Source: JABSQH01 sp965230015
GTDB taxonomy: Bacteria; Actinomycetota; Acidimicrobiia; Acidimicrobiales; Ilumatobacteraceae
Length of the DNA stretch: 64,000 nucleotides
NCBI GenBank assembly: GCA_965230015.1
Contig: CBDDKF010000003.1
Span: 1 to 64,000, forward strand
Direction: 5' to 3'
Shown: in pieces, positions 17,897 through 23,772 of the stretch
How the letters are laid out: each line of letters opens with the position of its first letter
Numbering within the stretch: the stretch's first letter is position 1
Program-made: the position numbers and the translations under genes
The notes under the pieces: generated by a model
The model's input: only the letters and a program-made list of their open reading frames with translations
Told to the model about the DNA's origin: nothing
The model's database searches: none

Positions 17897-17931
17897 CGGC
17901 AAATTCGCCAAACTTCGGCAAATTCGCTAAA
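17897..17931. repeat. two 16-bp direct repeats in an AT-richer intergenic patch
   Basis: CGGCAAATTCGCCAAA (17897-17912) and CGGCAAATTCGCTAAA (17916-17931) differ at one base and have a 19-bp period. An inverted relative of the core (TTTTGCGAATCGCG) lies at about 17846. The patch is unusually AT-rich for this window. It may bind a plasmid replication or partition protein, or an operon repressor; two copies are too few to call iterons. Confidence 0.4.
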
Positions 17932-17960
17932 TCCCGACGACGGCGCACACGCCCGAGCCC

Positions 17961-18251
17961 TCACCGACCGTGCGGCCGACGAGCGCGGGCGACGTCACGA
18001 AGCGCCGCCCACGCACCCGAGGCCGTCGGACCGCTCGCCGCAATCACATCCACATCCGGGGAGCCCTCGCCGACGGCAGGAGAGGAGCGCGGACGCTCAG
18101 CCTCGACGGACCAACACGGCACCGCCTCGACCAGACGGCCGTCACCTGCACGCACGGCGTTCTCTCGGTACTCGATCGTCGTCCGCCACCCCTGACGCTC
18201 GAGCACCTGGCGATCCAGCGGCGACGCCGCGCGCACGTGCCGCCGCTTCAC
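17961..18251 (-). CDS. small hypothetical protein (96 aa)
   Basis: GTG 18251 is preceded by a strong GGGAGGGGAG ribosome-binding site, which decides the start over an upstream ATG. Sequence such as PLDRQVLERQGWRTTIEYREN and GRLVEAVPCWSVEAE is protein-like, with a beta-rich middle. No family recognised. It converges on the methyltransferase-helicase operon and is divergent from nothing obvious; it sits next to the 16-bp repeats. Confidence 0.5.
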   Translation of the reverse strand: MKRRHVRAASPLDRQVLERQGWRTTIEYRENAVRAGDGRLVEAVPCWSVEAERPRSSPAVGEGSPDVDVIAASGPTASGAWAALRDVARARRPHGR

Positions 18252-18455
18252 CCGCTCCCCTCCCGAGCCGTAGCGCGTCGACTGCGTCAGCACGTCGCCA
18301 TCATCCGCGACCAGCGCTGTGGATCGTCAGACCCATCACCTTGTGGAATCGATGTGCGCAAGCACCGCCTCCCTGGGGGCGACCACTGCACCACGCCACC
18401 CGACCGGGCATCGCGCTCATCGCTCACCGCTGACCCTCAACGACCGTCACCGCGC

Positions 18456-18704
18456 TCAGCACGTTCTGAATACGCGCCGACGACGCTGCAGGCGGCGCAG
18501 CATCGCCGCGTGGAGCTCATCGTCAGGATCGAGTAGCTCACCGACGTCGACAAGCAGGTCCGGATCCCAACACGCGGCGAGCTCACCGGCGGTCAACACC
18601 AGAGCAGGGGAGAGATGCGACTCCAACTCGGTCAACCGTGTCTCGATGCCGCGCAGACCGCGCAGCGCGCGTCGCTGATCTTGGGGACTCACAGCACCCA
18701 TCAT
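18456..18704 (-). CDS. small helical hypothetical protein (82 aa)
   Basis: The start is ATG 18704 or 18701. The sequence is helical (DQRRALRGLRGIETRLTEL, DDELHAAMLRRLQRRRR), with a predicted coiled-coil-like N-terminus and basic C-terminus. There is no Shine-Dalgarno sequence; instead the palindrome GGTGTCACACC ends 8 nt from the start codon. The same arrangement occurs at 23413 and 7649, which supports this being a real, regulated gene despite its size. Confidence 0.5.
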   Translation of the reverse strand: MMGAVSPQDQRRALRGLRGIETRLTELESHLSPALVLTAGELAACWDPDLLVDVGELLDPDDELHAAMLRRLQRRRRVFRTC

Positions 18705-18712
18705 CGACGTGG

Positions 18713-18723
18713 GGTGTCACACC
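18713..18723. promoter_or_regulatory. GGTGTCACACC palindrome at the 18704 start
   Basis: A perfect palindrome around a central base, within GGGTGTCACACCC (18712-18724), placed 8 nt before ATG 18704 of a minus-strand gene that lacks a ribosome-binding site. Identical to the site at 23425-23435. Confidence 0.45.
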
Positions 18724-18916
18724 CGCGGATCCACACGGCTGACGCGACGTCGTCGACCGCTCAATGTCGGTGGGGCGCCTCGGTGGTGGCTGGTTGATCG
18801 TGGCGCCTCGTTGTCAACCGGCTGCGCACGAAACATCGGCTCCTGGCTGACGCCGCTTCGCTCACCGCCGATGTTGTCGCACGGTCCGGTTGACAACGCT
18901 CTGCCACTCCTCAGAG

Positions 18917-18933
18917 GTCCCCCTAAAGGGGAC
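18917..18933. promoter_or_regulatory. hairpin site D, GTCCCC-CTAAA-GGGGAC
   Basis: Six-base arms flank a CTAAA loop 43 nt upstream of ATG 18976. The core CCCCTAAAGGGG is identical, in reverse orientation, to site E at 29220-29231. It may be an operator or a hairpin in the leader of the operon that starts at 18976. Confidence 0.45.
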
Positions 18934-18975
18934 GGCCGCCAGCAGCCGTCCCGCCCAAACCGAGGAGCACAGCGA

Positions 18976-19308
18976 ATGCACGAAGTCACCTACACCAACT
19001 ACACGAACGGCTCGACATCGTTCCGCCGTGGCTACGAGCCCGGCGACCGGCTCATCGAAGGCTGGTCCGGCTCGATCACCGTCGACCCCACCGACGACGC
19101 CTACGCCATCGCCGAGCGACTGTTCGTCCGCCACAACCGAGACGACCGCCCCGATGGCCAACTGTGCCCGTCGATGTCGATCGGCGACGTTGTCGTGTTC
19201 GCCGAGACCGCGCTCACCGTCGAGGACGTCGGGTTCCGAGCAGTCGGCATCGACCGCAGCGACATCGTCACCGATCTCACCTGGCGCGAGTGGGTGGCGC
19301 AGTCATGA
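18976..19308 (+). CDS. YodL-like small protein
   Basis: 110 residues from ATG 18976, which follows GAGGAG. The segment DGQLCPSMSIGDVVVFAE matches the short YodL-type signature found in many plasmid and conjugative-element proteins; its biochemical role is unknown. First gene of a tight cluster (18976-21489) in which each gene overlaps the next by 4 nt or abuts it. That cluster ends with a cytosine methyltransferase. Confidence 0.6.
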   Translation: MHEVTYTNYTNGSTSFRRGYEPGDRLIEGWSGSITVDPTDDAYAIAERLFVRHNRDDRPDGQLCPSMSIGDVVVFAETALTVEDVGFRAVGIDRSDIVTDLTWREWVAQS

Positions 19309-19721
19309 AGCGGCCGACCACCACACACACCGACGCCTCAGCGGGACCCGAGTGGTACCGGTACTGGGACGCCATCACCGACGCCGCTTCCACCGGTCAC
19401 GGCCTTGAGATCACCTGGGACGGCGGCATCGTCTACGTCGACGTCGACGAGACACGCAGCGAGAACGTGCTGACGTTCCACCCCTGCGAACCGCGATGGG
19501 TCGCCTGCTGGACGATCCACCCCAGCGACCAGACGTTCGCCATCGCGGACGCCGACCCGCGGCTGCTGCCCGTCGCAGACGGCCCAGCCCTCGACGCCGA
19601 CACCGACGACGTCGGAGCGTGGATCGCCACCGTCATCGTCACGATCGCCGGACACCGCCCCGTAGGGGAGAGCTTCCGTGACTTGGCAGCCGACGGCTAC
19701 ACGACCTTCCCGAACCAGTGA
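19305..19721 (+). CDS. hypothetical protein (138 aa)
   Basis: ATG 19305 overlaps the preceding stop (ATGA). The sequence alternates beta strands and acidic turns (GLEITWDGGIVYVDVDET, NVLTFHPCEPRWVACWTI), suggesting a compact beta-rich fold. No family recognised. Coupling to the YodL-like gene and to the methyltransferase cluster suggests an auxiliary role. Confidence 0.55.
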   Translation: MKRPTTTHTDASAGPEWYRYWDAITDAASTGHGLEITWDGGIVYVDVDETRSENVLTFHPCEPRWVACWTIHPSDQTFAIADADPRLLPVADGPALDADTDDVGAWIATVIVTIAGHRPVGESFRDLAADGYTTFPNQ

Positions 19722-19915
19722 TGGACACCGCCACCATCACCATCCCCGCCCACGAGGTGCGCCCGGGCGACCGCCTCGATGACGGCACCTACGTCTACGA
19801 CCACGGACCGTCCGCCCTCACTCCCGGCCACCACGTCATCGCCTCGGCGATCAACGGAGCCAGCCAAGCAATCGTCCTCCCCCGTAACGAACCAATCGAG
19901 GTGCAACGCCCATGA
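19721..19915 (+). CDS. small hypothetical protein (64 aa)
   Basis: ATG 19721 immediately follows the upstream stop. The sequence ITIPAHEVRPGDRLDDGTYV and APISG-like turns with ASAINGASQAIVLPRNEP resembles short beta-barrel domains of the Hint/SH3 size class seen as stand-alone proteins on actinobacterial plasmids. The resemblance is weak. Its stop overlaps the methyltransferase start by 4 nt. Confidence 0.5.
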   Translation: MDTATITIPAHEVRPGDRLDDGTYVYDHGPSALTPGHHVIASAINGASQAIVLPRNEPIEVQRP

Positions 19916-21489
19916 CCATCACCGACACCCCAACCGCAGCCGACTTCTTCTGCGGCGGAGGCGGGGCCTCCGAAGGCGTCATCGGCGCCGGAGTCGACCT
20001 GCGCTTCGCCGCCAACCACGACGACGTCGCCATCGCCACCCACGCCCACCGACACCCCGACGTCGATCACTACCAAGTCGACCTCGTCGACTACGACGTC
20101 GCCCGCATGCCCGCCGTGCAGCTCGCCCACTTCTCACCCAGCTGCATCCACCACTCCCAAGCCAACGCCACCAAGGTCTACGAACAACCCGCCACCCTGT
20201 TCGACCACATCAACGGCACCGGCCCCCAACCCGAAGCCCACTCCGGGTACGCCTCCAGCGAACGATCCCGCGTGACCATGTCGTGCGTTCTGCGCTACGC
20301 CGCGGCGCACCACCCCGACCTGATGATCGTCGAGAACGTCGTCGAGGCCGCCAAGTGGGGACCCAACCGCAACGGCACCACCTTCCACTGGTGGCTCGAA
20401 CAACTCCACAACCTCGGCTACGCCACTCGACCACTCATGCTCAACTCCGCAGCGTTCGGAGTCCCGCAACAACGCGACCGCATGTTCGTCGTCTGCTGGG
20501 ACCGCCGCATGCGCACCCCCGACCTCGACCACCACGTACAAGCCTGGTGCCCGCACTGCGACCGAATGGTCGAAGCCCGGCAAGTGTTCCGCCGCCGCAC
20601 CAAGGCATGGCCGATCGCCAACTGGGGCAAGCTCGGCATCCAATACGACTACCGCTGCAACACCTGCCACCACGTCGCCGAGATCCCGTTCACTCCCGCC
20701 GCCACCGTCATCGACTGGAGCGACCTGGGCACCCGCATCGGCGACAGAGACAAGCCTCTCGCCGCATCGACCCGAGCCCGCATCCAACGCGGCATCGACG
20801 CCCACGGCGGACAGCTCCCCTTCGTCACCATGACCCGCAGCGCCCAGTACGGGACACTCGCATGGCCCGTTGACGAACCGGTCGGCACCGTCACCACCCG
20901 CCACGACCAAGCGCTCATCTCCGGCCTGCAGGTCGTCGCCGCAGGCAACACCTACGAACGGCCCGGCTCCACCTGCCGGACACGCAGCCTCAACGAACCG
21001 ACCTGGACCCAGCACACCACCGAAGCCATCGGCATCGCCACACACGACGGCATCGTGGTCCCGTTCCGACAGCACACCGTCCCCACACACCTCAGCGAGC
21101 CGACACCGACACAGACCGCGCAACAAGTGCCCGGTCTCGCTCTCTGGCCGACCGGGGCAATGTTCGCCAAGAACAACGGCGGACCCGCCGACACCGCCTA
21201 CCACTCGACCGGCGAAGCGTTCGGCACCGTCACCACACGCGACACCACCAGCCTCGCGATGACCACCGGACACCCCACACCAGTCGTCGACGTCGACGAC
21301 GTCCGATTCCGCATGCTCACCGTCAACGAGATCCGCCGCATCATGGCCTACCCCGCCGACTGGAAAGCCGTCAGCCCCGACCCCGACAAGACACCCAGCA
21401 AGCGCGACCAGATCCGCCTGCTCGGCGACGGCGTCACCCCGCCAGTGCTCACCTGGTGCACCAACCGCGTCCTCGCCAGCGCCGCCTGA
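19912..21489 (+). CDS. DNA (cytosine-5-) methyltransferase
   Basis: 525 residues. Motif I FFCGGGGASEG (about residues 12-22), the motif IV loop SPSCIHHSQ with catalytic Cys (75-79), motif VI ENVVEAA (141), motif VIII GVPQQRDR, and motifs IX-X (FRMLTVNEIRRIMAYP, LLGDGVTPP) are all present. The motif IV context is SPSC rather than the usual G-P-P-C-Q. A two-part zinc-ribbon-like insertion (CPHCDRM, CNTCHHV) lies in the target-recognition region. No cognate restriction enzyme is adjacent, so it is probably an orphan enzyme that masks the element from host restriction, complementing the adenine methyltransferase at 11869. Confidence 0.88.
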   Translation: MTITDTPTAADFFCGGGGASEGVIGAGVDLRFAANHDDVAIATHAHRHPDVDHYQVDLVDYDVARMPAVQLAHFSPSCIHHSQANATKVYEQPATLFDHINGTGPQPEAHSGYASSERSRVTMSCVLRYAAAHHPDLMIVENVVEAAKWGPNRNGTTFHWWLEQLHNLGYATRPLMLNSAAFGVPQQRDRMFVVCWDRRMRTPDLDHHVQAWCPHCDRMVEARQVFRRRTKAWPIANWGKLGIQYDYRCNTCHHVAEIPFTPAATVIDWSDLGTRIGDRDKPLAASTRARIQRGIDAHGGQLPFVTMTRSAQYGTLAWPVDEPVGTVTTRHDQALISGLQVVAAGNTYERPGSTCRTRSLNEPTWTQHTTEAIGIATHDGIVVPFRQHTVPTHLSEPTPTQTAQQVPGLALWPTGAMFAKNNGGPADTAYHSTGEAFGTVTTRDTTSLAMTTGHPTPVVDVDDVRFRMLTVNEIRRIMAYPADWKAVSPDPDKTPSKRDQIRLLGDGVTPPVLTWCTNRVLASAA

Positions 21490-21504
21490 CATCGAGGAAC
21501 CATC

Positions 21505-21918
21505 GTGCCGACCTTCCACGTCACCACCGAAGAGACCCACGCCTACCGCTACACCGTCGAGGCAGCCACCCCCGAAGACGCAGCGCAGCTCGTCACCAAC
21601 GGCGACGTCGACAGCGACCAACGCCTCGAGCACATCGAGACCACCATCACCAGCGTTGAAGCAGATCGCACCCACGCGGACTACTGGGTCGACGTGCACG
21701 GCGTCGACCTCGCCCGCTGGCGCAGAGCCCGACGAACAACGCACTACTGCTCCAATCAGCGCCTCCCCAGCGGACACCCCGAACGCTGCAGCAGCACCAA
21801 CAGCGACGATCCGGCGATCGCTATCGGCGACCGCTACTTCGACACCGGCGAAGCCATCGCCCAATGGCGCACTGCCAAGCTCTGCCCGACGTGCGCCAAC
21901 CGGCCCACCGAGCGATGA
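21505..21918 (+). CDS. hypothetical protein (137 aa)
   Basis: GTG 21505, 15 nt after the methyltransferase, with GAGGA upstream. The N-terminal half (TFHVTTEETHAYRYTVEAATPEDAAQ) resembles small DpnD/PcfM-like domains of mobile elements by its T-E-T-x-x-Y-x-Y-x-V-E-A pattern. The C-terminal half has Cys residues (HYCSNQRLPSGHPERCSST, KLCPTCANRP) that could bind zinc. Assignment is tentative. Confidence 0.5.
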   Translation: MPTFHVTTEETHAYRYTVEAATPEDAAQLVTNGDVDSDQRLEHIETTITSVEADRTHADYWVDVHGVDLARWRRARRTTHYCSNQRLPSGHPERCSSTNSDDPAIAIGDRYFDTGEAIAQWRTAKLCPTCANRPTER

Positions 21919-21943
21919 ACGACGACACCGGCCACGAGCGACA

Positions 21944-22420
21944 ATGACCCCGATGATCCGCACCGCGCTCATCGCCGCAGCGCTCGTCGTCGCGGCCTGC
22001 ACACCGACCACCGAACCAGACACGGCCGCCACTGCCGGCGGCACGATCGCCGTGCCCGACAACGCCGACATCGTCGTGATCGACGGAGACACCATCGACG
22101 TCAACGACATCCGCTACCGACTTATCGGCATCGACACCCCCGAACGCGGTGAATGCGGCTACGACGAAGCCACCAACCACCTCGCTGACAGCCTCGCGTT
22201 GGGCGCGCTCACGCTCGTCACCACCGGCGAGACCGACCGCTACGACCGCACCCTCGCCTACCTCGAAGCCGGTGACACCGACCTCAACCACCTCCAGATC
22301 AGCACCGGCCACGCAATCGCGCGGTACGACAGCCAAGACGGCTACGCGGTCCACCCCCGTGAGGACCTCTACCGCTCTACCGACAACGGCACCGTCGGCG
22401 CACCGGTCGGGTGTCCGTAG
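21944..22420 (+). CDS. staphylococcal-nuclease-like (SNase) lipoprotein
   Basis: 158 residues from ATG 21944. A short signal peptide ends in a lipobox (IAAALVVAACTP, Cys near residue 20). The mature part has the SNase signature VVIDGDTIDVNDIRYRLIGIDTPE, where DGDT and the Arg of RLIGIDTPE correspond to Ca2+-binding and catalytic positions, and GETDRYDRTLAYL corresponds to the R-YDR-GRxLAY element. It probably degrades extracellular or envelope DNA. Surface SNases occur on many conjugative elements. Confidence 0.82.
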   Translation: MTPMIRTALIAAALVVAACTPTTEPDTAATAGGTIAVPDNADIVVIDGDTIDVNDIRYRLIGIDTPERGECGYDEATNHLADSLALGALTLVTTGETDRYDRTLAYLEAGDTDLNHLQISTGHAIARYDSQDGYAVHPREDLYRSTDNGTVGAPVGCP

Positions 22421-22444
22421 GACACACACGGCCGAGCAGCAGTG

Positions 22445-22999
22445 TCAGCGAGGGCGGACCTTGCTTACTCGTACCGGCAGGGGGACGAGGTGCTCCCACA
22501 GCGCGTCGTCTTCGCCGTCGAATGGTTCCTGCGACCAGTAGCCGACGGCAAGATCCCACATCTTGAGCGGTGACCCTTGCTGCAGCCATCTCGCATCGAC
22601 ACGGAAGCCATCGTCGACGTCGAGCTCCACCACGTTGAACTCTGAGAAGCCGAAGCGCTTCGCGTAGGCGCGCAGGTCGGAGGCGTACCGACAGGCGAAG
22701 ATGCTTTGGAAACGCGACGGCGCCTCCGGGGCGCAATCACGCCGCACCAGCTCAGCCACTAGGTCGATCTCTGCGCTCCAACGTTCCTCGACGAGTGCGC
22801 GCGGAACCTTGCCGGTAGCGATCTCCTCCACGCTCATCGTGCCGCTCGAAAGACGTTCGCCGAATCGGGACACGCCGTCCGGAAAGAGATTGCGGAGCCG
22901 CTCGTCCAGATCGGGTTCACCCGTGGGGGGAGCCGGACCGAGCTCAATCACGGAGCCAGCAGCAAGCGATCTCTGGCGATCTGCGTGCAGCAGCGGCAC
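22445..22999 (-). CDS. DUF2441-like protein
   Basis: 184 residues on the minus strand, ending 24 nt from the SNase gene (convergent). SRFQSIFACRYASDLRAY, FNVVELDVDDGFRVDARWL and AVGYWSQEPFDGE follow the pattern of DUF2441-type proteins, which I recall as related to ADP-ribosyltransferase-like or RES-like small domains; that relationship is uncertain. The first 25 residues may be overcalled. Different orientation from the surrounding transfer genes suggests cargo. Confidence 0.5.
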   Translation of the reverse strand: MPLLHADRQRSLAAGSVIELGPAPPTGEPDLDERLRNLFPDGVSRFGERLSSGTMSVEEIATGKVPRALVEERWSAEIDLVAELVRRDCAPEAPSRFQSIFACRYASDLRAYAKRFGFSEFNVVELDVDDGFRVDARWLQQGSPLKMWDLAVGYWSQEPFDGEDDALWEHLVPLPVRVSKVRPR

Positions 23000-23020
23000 G
23001 AGAGGATCCCCAGCCCTCGT

Positions 23021-23413
23021 TCAGTCCTGAATGGCCGTTGACGCTCGCACGACCGACAGCTCGGCGAACGCCTCATTCACATGGCGGCCGAGATCACGTG
23101 CGGCCGCCGACGCTGCCGACGTCGCCCGATTCCACGCCGCCATCGTCGTGTTGACGTCGCCTTGGTCAACGTCGACCTGCCCCGCCGCATGCCGCCGGCG
23201 AAGGACCTCGCCTGCGGAGTCGAGCAACTGTGGGAGCCGATTGCTCAGCTGATCCATTTCGCCGATCAACCGGTACAAGTCGTGATGGTCGAAGTCGTCG
23301 ACGTGCAACAGCGCATGGTTCGCCGATCGCACCGCCTCGGCTGCCTCGGCGGTTGCCTCGATCGCCGCGTCTGGCATCGCCGACCTGGCCGTGTCGTTGC
23401 TCATGTTCGTCAT
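23021..23413 (-). CDS. helical hypothetical protein (130 aa) adjacent to the relaxase
   Basis: ATG 23413, minus strand, divergent from the relaxase. The sequence is almost entirely helical (AAIEATAEAAEAVRSANHALL, LYRLIGEMDQLSNRLPQLL, TSAASAAARDLGRHVNEAF), with the feel of MobC or relaxosome accessory proteins, but no specific family was recognised. There is no Shine-Dalgarno sequence; GGTGTCACACC ends 11 nt before the start codon. The position next to a relaxase makes a relaxosome helper plausible. Confidence 0.55.
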   Translation of the reverse strand: MTNMSNDTARSAMPDAAIEATAEAAEAVRSANHALLHVDDFDHHDLYRLIGEMDQLSNRLPQLLDSAGEVLRRRHAAGQVDVDQGDVNTTMAAWNRATSAASAAARDLGRHVNEAFAELSVVRASTAIQD

Positions 23414-23772
23414 CGTAGAGACCCGGTGTCACACCCATCGCCCGATGCTCAGCCGCTCGCGACCGTGGTCCGTCGACCCCGGCGCCGATCGCTGCGCGCC
23501 TGCCCCGGTGACGTGTGGGATGTGATGCGCACCTACCGTCAGCTCGGTCACCCGGTCGTCGCTAGCCCGATGCGTCGTGGCCACCTCGGTGGGTCGCTGC
23601 CGCTCCCGTGCAGCCACCTCTCGCACGCCTGATCTGGCATGCCATTCGGCCTTCCCGGTGCTGTTACTTGCGCGCAGCGCCGGTCATTCAATGTGGAGGT
23701 GCCTGCGGCCCATTTCTGGTCACACCTTTGCACTAAAGTGGAAAAGCCTTGCCAGAGCGGTCGGACGGGTCC
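23414..23772. other. relaxase upstream region, candidate oriT
   Basis: This 359-bp gene-free stretch lies between a divergent small gene and the MobF relaxase, the usual place for an origin of transfer. It contains GGTGTCACACC (23425-23435), the perfect palindrome TGGCATGCCA (23635-23644) and an imperfect repeat CACCTTTGCACTAAAGTG near 23723-23740 in an AT-richer patch. No nic site could be recognised. Confidence 0.35.
23425..23435. promoter_or_regulatory. GGTGTCACACC palindrome at the 23413 start
   Basis: Identical to the 18713 site and one base from the 7630 site. It ends 11 nt before ATG 23413 (minus) and could also influence the divergent relaxase promoter. Confidence 0.45.

Noticed and set aside
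20134..22110. 658-codon open frame on the minus strand
   Set aside because: It is antisense to the cytosine methyltransferase and neighbours, which carry clear motifs. Its Gly/Val/Ala-rich sequence is a GC-composition shadow.
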